This document shows, one piece after another, positions 48,303 through 60,297 of a DNA stretch of 64,000 nucleotides. Below the pieces are notes generated by a model, which did not search any database, was not told the DNA's origin, and saw only the letters and a program-made list of their open reading frames with translations. Each line of letters begins with the position of its first letter. Positions within the stretch are counted from its first letter, which is position 1. Origin of the DNA: Sipunculus nudus (Eukaryota > Annelida > Sipuncula > Golfingiida > Sipunculidae); NCBI GenBank assembly GCA_026874595.1, contig CM049306.1, forward strand, positions 16,143,019 to 16,207,018, read 5' to 3'. Both the position numbers and the translations under genes were made by a program.

Positions 48303-49706
48303 CTAGATGTGGTCGGACAATGGTCCTTAGAGGGCCCCGCCTTTCTGGTAGTGCTGGACTAGTTTACATAAGGGTGAAAAGTTTAGGTTAATGTTGAAAA
48401 ATATGACAATCAGAATTAGGATTTAATACATATGCATGAGGAAAGAAATCCTGCCTGTTCAAATGATATTAAAGAAGATATGTCTGAAATAATGTGTGCA
48501 ATAGAAAATCACTGATTGTACTCTGTTGCCCATATTTGATTTTGAGCAAGTATGTATTTCAATAGGTCAGAAGCCCCCATATAGGCACCAATGATCCCTG
48601 TGAATTTGAGAAAGATCACGCTTGTTCTTGTTGAGATATCAGGTGCAAAAGAAAATCAACGATTGTGCTCTAGCAGCCATATTGGAATTTCAACAGGTCT
48701 GCAATTCGATAGAGATGGAGCCCTTGTAGGTACCAATAATCTCTGTGAATTTGGGAAAGCTGAAATATGTTGTTGTTGAGTTATCCTGCACAAAAGAAAA
48801 ACAGCTATGGGGCTGTGGTGGCCATATTGGAATTCAGACAGGTCTGTAATTCAATAGGCCTGCAGCACTCATATGTTCCAATCTTCCCTGTGAATTTGGG
48901 AAGGCTGAAGTATATGTTGTTGTTGAGTTATAGGGCGCAAAAGAAAATCAGCATTGGGGCTGTGGTGGCCATATTGGAATTCCGACAGGTCTGTAATTCA
49001 ATGGGTCTGGAGTCCTAATATGTACCAATCGTCCCTGTGAATTTGGGGAAGCTGAAGTATGTGCGCGAAAGAAAATAAGCGACTGTGCTGTGGTGGCCAT
49101 ATTGAAATTCAGACAGGTTTCTTATTCAATAGGTCTGGAGCCCTCGTATGTACAAATCATCCCTGTCAATTTGGGAAAGCTGAAGTATGTTGTTTTCGAG
49201 TTATCCTGCAAGAAAGAAAATCAGCAATTGGACAGTGGCAGCAATATTGGAATACTGACAGGTGTGTAATTCAAGAGGTCTGTAGCCCTCACATGTACCA
49301 ATCATCCCTGTGAATTTGGGAAAGCTGAAGTATGTAGCTGTCGAGATATCATGTGGAAAGAAAATCAGCGACTGTGCTGTGGTGGCCATATTGGAATTCT
49401 GACAGGTCTCTAATTCAATAAGTCTGGAGCCCTCATATATACAAGTTATCCTTGTGAATTTAGGAAAGTTGAAGTATGTTGTTGTTGAGTTATTGTGTAT
49501 GAAAGAAAATCAGCGATTGGGCTGTGGTGGCCATATTGGAATTCTGACAAGTCTGTAATTCGATAGGTCTGGAGCCCTCAAAGGTACCAATCATCCCTGT
49601 GAATTTGGGAAAGCTGCAGTATGTTGTTTTAGAGTTATCACACGTGAAAGAAAATGTCACTGACAGATGGACGGACAGACTGACACGGTGATCACTATAG
49701 GCCAGG
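48303..49706 (-). mobile_element. Family F element with ~142-bp units
   Basis: Read on the minus strand it starts near 49706 with CCTATAGTGATCACCGTGTC and GTCTGTCCGTCCATCTGTCA. It has about seven units marked on the plus strand by GGCCATATTGGAATT-type blocks (48685, 48823, 48965, 49093, 49381, 49525), and ends with a short stem (GGAC-catt-GTCC), 8 bp and CTAG at 48303-48306, followed by T. The open frames are tandem shadows. Confidence 0.7.
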
Positions 49707-49783
49707 GTTATTATTAGGGCCCCCCTTGACAAGCGGTGCCCTATTATCAATCTGGGCCCTAATAATTATTCTGGCCTTTAACG
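49701..49783. repeat. Inverted repeat with ~23-bp arms
   Basis: The arms GGCCAGGGTTATTATTAGGG and CCCTAATAATTATTCTGGCC (each continuing into GGGCCC) pair with a few mismatches around a loop of about 35 bp. It abuts the head of the F element and could be a separate small foldback element. Confidence 0.5.
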
Positions 49784-49990
49784 TTATTCAAATAGATCAT
49801 ACGTTATTACCTTTTTAGCTTTCAATTACTTTTTTATTAACTTTTACACACCAAAAATATAAGGGCCTGTAATTTTTCTGGAAGGCCTGTAAAATCAGTG
49901 TTCATATAATATATCATATTATTATTATATAAATATATCATATATTTTATAAGTTTATATCCCCCTTTACCCTAATCCCATTATACTCAG

Positions 49991-50015
49991 TGATGGCCAT
50001 CCAGGCAGGGATGAG
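49991..50015 (+). other. Possible 25-nt microexon on the plus strand
   Basis: A pyrimidine-rich acceptor (ACCCTAATCCCATTATACTCAG) and a perfect donor (GAG|GTGAGT) flank only 25 nt. One frame reads DGHPGRDE after one base. It is opposite in strand to the exon chain, so it would belong to another transcript. It may be coincidence. Confidence 0.2.
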
Positions 50016-51360
50016 GTGAGTCCAGGCCTCAAGTGGTTGCTCAGTGTTTGCAAATGTCTTGTTTTTAATGTGTTTTCTTTTGTTTAATTTTCTGCAAACA
50101 TATTAATTTTCATTTATATATTCTAAATTTTATTCCTTTAGCATGCTTTGAGAAGGCATGTTATTTATCTAGCTCTGTGTTAGTGTTATTTCCTTCCAGT
50201 TGCCTTAATAATAAAAATAGGAGAACATTTATGAGAGATCTGTATGTTTGTACAATGTTTGGTAGCTTTTGATGTGCTTCATGCACAGAAGTATGTATTG
50301 ATTAGAGGTAATGGAATGATTATAAAGTATTATGCACTTACAGTTCTGAGTGTCACTTCAAATTGTCTCTTATGCAAAATCAACTAAAACATTAATCATG
50401 GCACAGTGCTTATTCAGTTATTGTGACTTAATTGGTTAAATCTGACACTAATAATTGTATTATCAGTCTTTTTTTCACCAGACAGACCTGGTCTCATGCT
50501 AATAGGCAATATTACTGTCAGGTTAATTTCCTGTGGCTTCAGGGCTTTATGCCAGGATTTGTGTTTTTTGTCTGTTTCATGTCTGGATGAATCAACAGCT
50601 ATTCATCTCACAATAGAAAACAATGATTTTCTTTTCACTATGCAACCTAGTTATGCATTAAACAAGCAGTTTCAAAAGCATAGACATGATGAAATACAAA
50701 AATAAAGGAATTTTTAGAGTGTTCACTATTATCAGAATTTCTAGATACTGCATTACAAGGATGTAAGGTTTAGCCCAGTCATGCAGATGAACTAAAATGG
50801 TGTATTTGTCTGTTATTTTTTCTGTTAACTGTAACTGTTTGACAAAGAAACTTCAATTCAAACTGCACATAGGTCCTTGTGAAATGATCATGGAAGGCTT
50901 AAATGAGGCCAGAGTGACCTATATAAAACATAATGTCATCATTAACTCTATAGTTCTCAAGGTTCCTTTAAAATCATGAAACTGAACCATCATTATTGAT
51001 CTTCATGTGATCAAATCCCTGATTTCATGCAACATTTTAACAAAATCACCCTGGCCAGTTTTTTAAAAGTGTTCGCAAATTTAGAAATTTCACTGATTGC
51101 TCCAGTTTCAGTCAAATTCCATCAAATGCTTTCATATCTTAATAATTTTTATCATGTTCATACAAGTTTGATATGTTGAGAGTTGCATATAACAGCCATT
51201 GACTTTTTAAGCTTTTAATTGTTTTTTCTATATACCAAAATGTATGATATGCCATCTACTCTTACAGATATACACGTCTCCTGAACTATAAGTGGGTTAA
51301 CCAAGTAACACCCCTTTGATAAAGTGGGCTGTCTTATAGGTCAGGACAGAGGTTTGGTAC

Positions 51361-51443
51361 TTCAGGGTCACACAGGAGCTTTTGTACAGGGTCAGGATTG
51401 GTAACTGTTAGCTGTGACAGGCCTCTTGGCACTGGACAAGTCA
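51361..51443 (-). CDS. Possible additional upstream exon
   Basis: A G+C-richer block on the minus strand is open as VTCPVPRGLSQLTVTNPDPV and onward to CDPE, with a possible donor CCTGAA|GTACCA and acceptor TACTGTGTAAG. It lies in the same orientation and 5' of the exon chain that starts at 47.3 kb, so it could be a further 5' exon. The acceptor lacks a clear pyrimidine tract. Confidence 0.22.
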
Positions 51444-51997
51444 CTTACACAGTAACTTTGCCCCTGGTATGCCTTAAATGACATAGCCACTGTCCAGCCT
51501 CAGGGATAAGTTTGCAGCTAGCGCATGGCATGTAGGGGCAAGTCATTTAGTTATTTGATTTTAGGGCTTAGCCTAATAACTGGCAGCATAACATATTTCA
51601 ACTAATTAATAACACTATTTCCAAAATCAGTCAGATCTTTCAGCCACTTTAGTAACATAAAACTAAATTTATATGTTCTATATTATCTGTGCGAGAAATA
51701 TTACAATAAGACTGAAACAACGTATTTCAGTTACAACTTTGAATGGGTCATCATGCTAGAGCTTCGACCAAATCAGCAAAATCAGTTTATGAAAATCACT
51801 GTTACTACATGCAGTTGTGAAATTTCACAACAGTTAGTAAAGTTTAATTGAAATAATAACTACAAAAAATCACAAATGAGCCCATATTTGTTAAAAATTA
51901 AAGCGAATGGGTCACCATAAAATCTTATATTCTTGTCGAACATAAATAGTTAGATGGCAGTTTTAGATAATGTATTGCTGTGTCAGTTTATCTGTAC

Positions 51998-52016
51998 ACA
52001 CACAACACCCACACAC

Positions 52017-52055
<39 letters not shown>
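51998..52055. repeat. CA-rich then (TA)n microsatellite
   Basis: An imperfect CA stretch passes into about 16 TA dinucleotides, about 30 bp before the A element at 52.08 kb. Confidence 0.9.
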
Positions 52056-52057
<2 letters not shown>

Positions 52058-52082
52058 GGTTTGCCAAGAAAAAAAGTATATG

Positions 52083-53640
52083 TCCATTTTTAACTCAGCT
52101 GACTGAAAGTCATCTGAGTTATAGTGATCACTCTTTGTCCGTCGTCCCTCTGTCTGTCCATCTGTCCTTCTGTTGTGCCGTCATTCAGTCCATCTGTCCA
52201 ATAACAGGGCACAAATTGTAACCACTGGACCTAGAAACCTCTTACTAATAACCAATAAAGGTCCACAATAATCTCCTTGGAAACCTGAAATGGGGTCACT
52301 GACCTATATTCTCAGAGCTATGGGGTTAGAAAGTACCCACCAGAATAATAAAAAATTTGACACAAAAGCTCCAATCAGAATAACTTACACATTGAAGGCG
52401 AAGATTTTCGCCATGCATATTGATCATTAAGTGTTTTATAACTTCCTGAAGCCTGGTGGCACCACCTGTATTTTATTCTAAAAAAATTGTATATGTTATT
52501 TTCTCTATTTTTCTGACCTTCAGATGAAGCGGTTTGTCAGTAAACAGGGCACAAATCATAACCGTTAAACCTAGAAATTTCAAATATACATCCAGGCAAG
52601 TCTCATTTGAAACCTGAAATTAGGTCATGGTGACCTATATTTTGCAAACTACCGTACATGCTGAAAACTTGATTTTTACCATTCAGTCAATCAGATAGGG
52701 CACAATTTGTATCCAACCTAGAATCTACTCACATTACATCCATAGAGATCCATGAAAAATCTCATAGTGAACATGAAATTAGGTCACTGTGACCTATATT
52801 CTCTGAGCTATTGGGCTCGAAAGTACCCCCCAGAATAATTTAAAATTAGATACAAAAGCTCCAGTATCAGAAAAACTAATGTATTGATTGCAAAGATTAT
52901 TTCCATGCATTTTGATCATGGGGACTTTTATCATTTCCTGAAGACTGTTGATGCTACCTGTAATTTTTTCTAATTTTTATGCATTTTTTCTCTATTTTTC
53001 AGACCTTCAGAATAAGCAGTCCATCAGTTAAAAGGGAACAAATAGTAAGGGTTAGAACTAGAAACTTTTTACTTAACATCCAGGGAGGTCCTAGTCAAAT
53101 CTCCTTTGAAACCTGAAATTAGGTTATGGTGACCTATATTTTGTGAACTGCAAGCTGAAAACATAATTGTGAGCATCCAGTCAGTCAGAAGGGGAACAAT
53201 TGTGTCTGCTAGGCCTAGAATCTTTTAACATGACATTCAGGCAGGTCTTCAGTAAATCTGCATGGAAACCTGAAATTAGGTCATGGTGACCTATATTCTG
53301 TGAACTTTGGACCAAAGACATGATTTTTAGCACCATGAAAATCAGATCGGCACAAATTGTATCTGCTGGCCGTGGAATGTTACAATGTATATACAGGGAA
53401 GTCTTGGGAAATATCCATGGAAACCTGGAATTAGGTCATTGTGACCTATATTTTGCATGCTACTGGCAAACACATCTTTGACAATCTCCATGGAAACCTG
53501 AAATTAGGACATGGTAACTATGTTACCGGCCAGAAACGTTTTCAGCACCTAGACAGTCAGACAGGGTACAACACTTTTCTGTTTGACCTAGAATCTTCTG
53601 TCTTGACATCCGGGGATGTCCTTCAAAATAGGCATGGTCA
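52083..53640 (+). mobile_element. Family A copy mixing both unit types
   Basis: The head is at 52088. The core alternates units of the GGTGG-CCACC type (GGTGGCACCACC near 52456) with ERE-type units: AGGTCAnnnTGACCT exact at 52622, 52781, 53278 and 53433, and one mismatch at 53121. No A tail was found before the next head at 53643. Confidence 0.7.
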
Positions 53641-54020
53641 TTTTTAGCTCAGCTGACTGCAAACAAAAAGGCTAGATTTCATGGAGATGGCTGGTCATAT
53701 TATTGTGAAACCTTTTCTTCTTGTTGATATGAAGAATTTTGATTGCTAAAGTTTAATGGGGATACAACCTATCAAATTTAACATTTCAGATGATAAAATT
53801 CATTTTTAGCTCAGTTGACTTTAAGTCATCTGAGCTATAGTCATGGTCCATTGTCCATCCATCAGACTGTCTTTATGTCTGTCCATCTGTTAGACTGGCA
53901 CGTTTTGAAACCATTAGACCTTCTAATCCAAAATTTGGCTTACTGTTAGATGTCCCCAAAATGTCCTACAAAACCCGAAAACTTTGTCCCTGTGATTTTG
54001 TTCACATTTGACTTTGTAAA
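53641..54020 (+). repeat. Two further family A heads
   Basis: TTTTTAGCTCAGCTGACTGC lies at 53641 and TTTTTAGCTCAGTTGACTTT at 53802. The second continues as a decayed unit to about 54010. Neither has a tail nearby. Confidence 0.55.
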
Positions 54021-54749
54021 AAATTAGTAAAAATATTTACAGCTAGAGACTTTTTTTTCCAAGTATATAACTTTGTTAAATTAAGATTCAATTGTATACT
54101 CAAAATTATATCTGAATTTTGTAATTTTTTAAGTTATTAGCATAAAAATAATATTAGTACCTTGGATTTTGCCTAAGTTTGACCATGGCACATTTTTTTC
54201 CTGTGAGTAATGTTGATTTAATTTTCACAACATGTAAACATAAGTATATAATCTGTTTATATCTGAATTATGGAAATAAAAGGTTGAAACTTAGGCTAGT
54301 TATTGAATTTTTTCCTGAGGCTCTATTATAGACAGTTGCTTTGTCCAGAAGCAGGTTGGCCACTCCTGGTCACTGGAACTATGCTAGTTTTCCTGATTTG
54401 TTACAGATCACTGGGGAGATACGCTGCTGTGACAGGTGTACAGTTATTCTCATATCAATGTCATCTCCCCCCCCCCCCAAACCCTCCCCACCAAGTGTTA
54501 TGCAGTAATTGTTCCTTAATTGTAAGGCTGTTTACACTCTTAAATTCAAAACTTTTCTTGAAAAAGCAATCAAGAAGATGCCATGTTGTGTTAATGTAGC
54601 ATTTTAAAGGAATCAATTTTCTTTTAAATGATTTTTACAAATTAAAATATAATTAAACCCATCCGTATGCATAAATTTATAAAATATTAAGCAAATTATT
54701 GATAATTAAAGGCACAATTAAGAACTGCATTATTTTTAAATATTTACTT

Positions 54750-55460
54750 TTTAGCGAACCTGTGAGCTTATGCGATGGCGCAGAGTCATCCATCCGTCGT
54801 CCGTCGTCCGCTGTCCGCCGTCCAGGGCTGGCTTTCCACCGTCCATGGCTGTAAGTCAGAAACTGTCTGAGCTAGCAGCTCCAAATTACATGTAAGAATT
54901 CATCACATGTGAAACTTGGTGCCCTGGATCTTATTATTGGGTATCTGCATTAATTTAGATTTTATAGAGAAAAAGCTTAAAAACCTTTAAAAATCTTCTT
55001 CTCTGAAACTGTCCAGCCAAATTGTCCAATATTTAACAGAAATAATCCCTGGAACAATCTCTCTCAAATTTGTTCGAATGATTCCAGTTTGGAGATTTTT
55101 GGCCGAGTTACAGGAGGTTGAACTTAGTCTTCTGTCCAAAAAAGAACACTAAAATTAAAATCTCAGAAACGGCTAGGGCTATAATGACCAAATTTTATAC
55201 CAATGTTTGTCACATATTTCATATCTGATTTTGAGGTATTGGTGGCGCCACCTACATTGATGTGATTTTAACAAGCGAAAATGTAATTGTAAACTCTTCT
55301 AGCTTATACACTGATTTATGATGAAACTGTTCAGCTGATTGGTTAAAACTTTACAAGAATTATTCTATGGTAGGGTTCTGCCAGTTTTATAAGAATAGAT
55401 TGGATAAATACAGTTTTAAAAAAGCATTGTAGCCAATTGAAAAAGGCTTTCTGTATTTGA
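54750..55460 (+). repeat. Family B element
   Basis: The head TTTTTAGCGAACCTGTGAGC is followed by GTCCGTCGTCCG-type sequence, one unit with GGTGGCGCCACC at 55241-55252, and the B tail shared with 17.1-17.3 kb. Confidence 0.65.
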
Positions 55461-55552
55461 AAACAGATTTGGCTTCATGCAGCCAAGTCAAGAGGTCACT
55501 CAGTACAAACAGGTGGGGTCCAGACATCACCATGGCAACTGACCTGGCTCAA

Positions 55553-55620
55553 GGGGGGGGGGGTGTCTAGACAATGTGTCTAGACTTCCAGACACAGCGT
55601 CTAGATGTCTGGACACAATG
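55553..55620. repeat. G11 run and cluster of TCTAGA palindromes
   Basis: After a run of 11 G, GTCTAGAC occurs twice and variants of TGTCTAGA/TCTGGACA several times within 60 bp. The layout (G-run, then TGTCTAG) recalls the tails of family E. Confidence 0.5.
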
Positions 55621-55679
55621 TTTAGATGCAGAATTTCCAGATTATTGGAACTATATCTTTCAACTGTTTGAAAAAACTT

Positions 55680-56768
55680 GGTTTGCATTTTAAGCGAATC
55701 GGGTTTATCATCAGGTCACATGTGAACTGCTGCGCCTTCATTTTTGGTTGACCTCTGAAATTTCCTTGCTGCCCAGTGTCCATTTGTGCATCTGTTTCCA
55801 CACATAAACCCACATATCTCGGGAACTGTTTGACCGATCAGGCTAAGAATTTTGCACAAATGTAGCCCTTTGATAGCTTTATAACCTACAATAAAAATGG
55901 TGGGGCCATCTGCAACCATTTTTGCACAGTGTCCTTCTGTTCATCTGCCTTGGGATAATATTACTCATATCTCAGCAGTGGTTTGACTTATCCACCCGAA
56001 ATTTTGCAGGTTTATACATCCTGGACAACTTTCTCGATTTTATGACAGGTGGTGCCACCTACATTCACATTTACTCTGTAGACATCCAAGCTCATATCTC
56101 GTAAACCGTTTGAACTATTGGGCCAAAATTTTGCATGTGTATAGATCTTACATAGCTCTTCATCATAGGCAAAAAATGGTGGTGCCACCTGCAACCACTT
56201 ATGCACAGGGTCCATCTGTTCATCTGCCTTAGTTTAAAATCACTAATATCTCAGCAGTGGTTTGACTTATCCACCTGAAATTTTGCAGTTTTATACATCC
56301 TTGACAGCTTTCTCGATTTTATGACAGGTGTCGCCACCTACATTCACATTTACTCTGCAGACATCCAAGCTCATATCTTGGGAACCATTTGACCGATTAG
56401 GCCAAAATTTTGCATGTGTATAGATCTCACATAGCTCTTCATTATAGGCAAAACTGGTGGCGCCACCTGCAACCACTTATGCACAGCATCCATCTGTTGA
56501 TCTGTCTTGGGATAAAATCACTCATATCTCGGCAGTGGTTTGACTTATCCACCTGAAATTTTGCAGGTTTATACATCCTGGACAATTTTAACTCGATTTT
56601 ATGACAGGTGGCACCACCTACATTCACGTTTAAGCTGCAGACATCCATGCTAATATGCAACACACCACGCTCTATTCCCTTTGCCACTTAATCCATGCCT
56701 CACTTCACCCGTCCCACTCTGATTTCTGCGGATACACATAGTGGCTTGTTGACTACCCATATTCTGGT
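55680..56768 (+). repeat. Family C array
   Basis: Three successive C modules include GGTGGTGCCACCT, GGTGTCGCCACCT and the exact GGTGGCGCCACC at 56456-56467, ending at the C terminus near 56765 where CTAG has become CTGG. The frames seen on the minus strand (repeating a MVADG/ATSF-like pattern) are shadows of the tandem unit. Confidence 0.75.
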
Positions 56769-57133
56769 TTTAAAATGTCCTAGTCCGAAACTTGCAGGTC
56801 AGAAAGGTCCATTTTGCTGAAATCATAATGACTAAGGTAGATATGCAGGACTTAGTAGGATCAATATTAAATTTTAAAAATAAACCTTCATTCATACTCC
56901 TAAACTTTGCACAGGTTCGCATTAGGCCTGTAGGCCTTGTTTAAAAATTTAAAAGATATATTTTTTGTGGTAAAAAACAAAAAAAATTCATTTAATGCAT
57001 GATGTGGTGTTATCTGACAAGATAGAGATATATGATGATGCAATTTAGAATTATGAATCAACTTTTATATTCAGATTTATATGTTATAATGGAAATGTAT
57101 AGAAATATAAACTTAAAATTGATGTGATAAAAA

Positions 57134-58034
57134 CAAGTGAATCATGGGTCATGATGCTCAGCTGACTGGGAAGAGATTTGCAAAAGGAAATTTTATCATC
57201 TGAATGGTAGTATATACCCATTCAACTGAAGCATCAAACAGATTAACCAACAGGCCAAGATTGTGTCGGTATTTATATATCTCAAAAATAGAGAAAAAAT
57301 AAGTAAACTTAAAAAAATACAGGTGGCTCCACCAGTCTGCAGAAACTAATAAAAACACTTAATGGTCAATATCCATGCAAACAATTATGGTGATCTCTGC
57401 TTTAGTTGTTCAGATACTTTAGCTTTTGTATCAAATTTTCCCATTATTCTGAGCTGTACTTTGGAGTGCCATAGCTTGAAGGATATGGGTAACAGAGACC
57501 TAATTTCTGGTTTCGATGGAGACTTTTCATATGTCTCTCAGTGTGTCAAGAATGAAGACTCTCGGTCCAGTCTTTACGATTTGTGCCCTGTTAACAGATG
57601 TTCACATTTTAAAAGGTCTCAAAAATAGAGAAAAAAATTTGTAAAAAATCGAAAAATACAGGTGGTGCCACCAGTCTGCAGGAACTGATGGAACATCTCA
57701 TGATCAATATGTATGCCAAAAATCATGACCATCAGTGATGTAGTTAATAAGATATTGAAGTTTTTGTATGAATTTTTTTACTATTCTGGGAGGGTACTTT
57801 GGGGCCTAATAGCTTGAAGGATATGGGTAACAGAGACCACATTTCTGGTTTCCAAGGAGATTTTTCATGGACCTCTCAGAATGTCAAGTTCCAAGATTCT
57901 AGGTCCAGCGGTTACGATTTGTGCCCGGTTAACGGACAGATGGACCACACAACAGACGGACAGCTAGATAGACAGACGACGGACAAAGAGTGATCACTAT
58001 AGCTCAGATGACTTACAGTCAGCTGAGCTAAAAA
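57134..58034 (-). mobile_element. Short family A element, reverse orientation
   Basis: Read on the minus strand it starts at 58034 with the A head (AGCTCAGCTGACTGTAAGTC), has two and a half ~338-bp units with GGTGGCACCACC near 57662 and GGTGGAGCCACC near 57322, and ends with CAGTCAGCTGAGCATCATGA and TGACCCATGATTCACTTGTT. The plus-strand frames at 57362 and 57799 are repeat shadows. Confidence 0.75.
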
Positions 58035-58744
58035 TGAGGACCTAATACAAACATTTGTTCATTATTTTCCTGCCTCAGCAGAATTGGAGATAAGACTTTG
58101 TTTGCCCTGTATGTATATGCAGAAGTGTTGTAAATCCCATCATTCATCCCCCCCCCCCCCCCTTCCCCTTTGCTGTCATTGATTCCTGTGCACTGGGAAA
58201 TTAGTTTTTATTGCAAAGGTGTAAATATTTATTTAATTTAAAAAATAATTGGATTAGAAAAATATTAATATCTAATTGAAACATATTCTTACCTCAGGAG
58301 AATGGAACGTAAACATAGAGTGATTAGCTCTGTCTATATATCCATCATCTCTCCGTTATCATTAAATATATATTAATTATCAGTTTTGTAATATTGCAGC
58401 TGTTAAACTTTAAAACAATTTTATATAATAAAAAAGTTCATAAATAATTGAAACTTCCTTTATATTATCAGCTTGTTTGTCTGCCTGTCTGTCTGACCTA
58501 TTTTTTAAATATTAAGTAATTGTGAATGAACTATTTTATCCTGTAAGCATTGTTGAATTAAGTGAAAATCCTATGTATACACTATAATTATACAGATATG
58601 TTGTAACTCCAATTATTCCACCCCCTCTACCACCATCACCAAGTCCTTGCACCTGTGGACTGGGTACATTAGTTATATTTCAACTGTATACATTTAATAA
58701 AATAAAAAAATACATATATTTAATAATATATATTATAAAAAAAT

Positions 58745-58940
58745 AGTTCCAATTGAAAAAAATATATAAACTACTGAACTTTCAACAATTTATCAAACAG
58801 CCAACCAATGATCCTGGTAATAATATACATCTTATGTTCACAAACTGCTCAAACGCTTCAGTTTTAACTTTAGGAAAATGTGGTTTGGTCTCAAAATATT
58901 ATTGCAACAATTGCATCAATACAAACCATCATGTCAACCA
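58745..58940 (+). pseudogene. LINE endonuclease-like fragment
   Basis: A plus-strand frame reads LLNFQQFIKQPTNDPGNNIH, then LMFTNCSNASVLTLGKCG. The pattern Q-IK-PT then a hydrophobic-LMFTN block resembles the region before the catalytic SDH motif in the endonuclease domain of non-LTR retrotransposons. The SDH itself is not present. It could be a chance match. Confidence 0.35.
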
Positions 58941-59014
58941 GCCATGGTCTATGTAACCTTTTCCTCTTAGTATTGATCTCCATTTGATAATTTTTTGGAT
59001 TTTTACCTTCAAGG

Positions 59015-59104
59015 TCAAGTTCAGCTGAGCACAGTGACCCATGGGTCCCTTGTTTGAATCTCTTCCTTGTCAGCTAAGCATCAATACCCATTGGTCACTT
59101 GTTA
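59015..59104 (+). repeat. Two family A tails in series
   Basis: The palindromic A tail occurs twice: at about 59027-59056 (TGACCCATGGGTCCCTTGTT) and at 59075-59104 (ATACCCATTGGTCACTTGTT). They may close the head-only copies at 53.6-54.0 kb if later insertions separated them. Confidence 0.5.
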
Positions 59105-60297
59105 AGAAAGGCCTGAAGGGGGTGAGGGTGTGCCACAGTGGAGAAAAGTTTTAAAAGATCTAAAAGTCTAAAAAAACTTTCTGGGGACTCATTTTTGACA
59201 AGAAACCAACCTGGGAAATCCACTGCTTCTAATAAACAAACTTAATTAATATAGCTTCCCACATTGATTGACATTGCTTCCTGATTGATTCTTAAATATA
59301 GCGCAAAACTGAGCTTTGCAAAGGACAAGGAACCCAACCTGGAGTAAAAAGCCATCCACCACCCAAATTATGTCAATTTATCAATTAACAACATACAAGC
59401 AGAACTTGACATTTAGATTTAACCAAATTTTTATTCAATAGAAATAACATAGATGCATTAGGCCAAAAAAAAAGACACCACCTGCATCAATTGTAACCCC
59501 CAAAATCAAAAATTTTTATTTGATTTTCATTTTCAAGGAGATAAAATAACACAATTTTGGTAAGATTTCCTTTGTTAAGTAGTGGTTTTACCTGTTTAGC
59601 AAAAAAAATTCTGTTATTATCATGCTTTTCCTTGATAATATGACGTTTATATCAAAACATACAAAAAAAGGTAACAAAATTGCCCCATGCACTGATTTTT
59701 AAAAAGAAGTGCCTGAGAACCATAACTTTTATTTTTTTGGCCTCATGTACATTATGTTTTCTGGGCAAAGCCTTTCTAATTTTCCAATCATCTAGACAAT
59801 TTTCTCTGGTGACATGGCATTTTCGTGTAACAGTTAAATAAAATGTCTCCTGAATTTTCATACTTTCTGTAAGCTTGCAAATATCCACAAGTTTGAAATG
59901 TTGTACATCATTATTGCTTGTGCACCTGTCAAGCTATTACGCTTTACATAGATTAACAGGCCAATTTGCCCAATTTTTATCAAGGCCAAGGGTTTTTCCC
60001 ATGCATTAGATGGAAGCCTTGAATTTAAAATCAGAAAGTGGGTGTAATGACTCCAACACCCATGAAGCTCAGTAACACAGAGCGCAAACTAATCCTGTAT
60101 TTCTAGTCATAGGTGACACAAGTGTCCACTTCACATCCCAACACTTCACTGAGAACATTTGTTCATGACATCTCAGACAATGGATGTCATGGTTTTCTTT
60201 CATTAATATCACATTTGTCTACCCTGTCATCCATGTTTTGGTTAGGGTTCATGAAAACAATTTTACAAGGAAACATGAGAGATGGCAAAGGTAGTAG

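Larger units (their letters stand above)
49790..52080. other. Unique sequence
   Basis: AT-rich apart from the possible microexon at 49991 and the G+C-richer block at 51300-51540. Nothing else is supported. Confidence 0.4.
58035..60297. other. Mixed sequence with unresolved open frames
   Basis: A C15 run lies at 58149. A minus-strand block at 59700-59930 is open for over 70 codons (VQHFKLVDICKLTESMKIQE and on), after the acceptor-like CTTGACAG. A plus-strand block at 60113-60290 is open to the donor-like AAAG|GTAGTA. They are on opposite strands and neither is recognised; a decayed transposon is as likely as a gene. Confidence 0.3.

Noticed and set aside
48591-49750. Tandem open frames on both strands in the F element
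   Set aside because: They repeat with the ~142-bp unit and exist on both strands.
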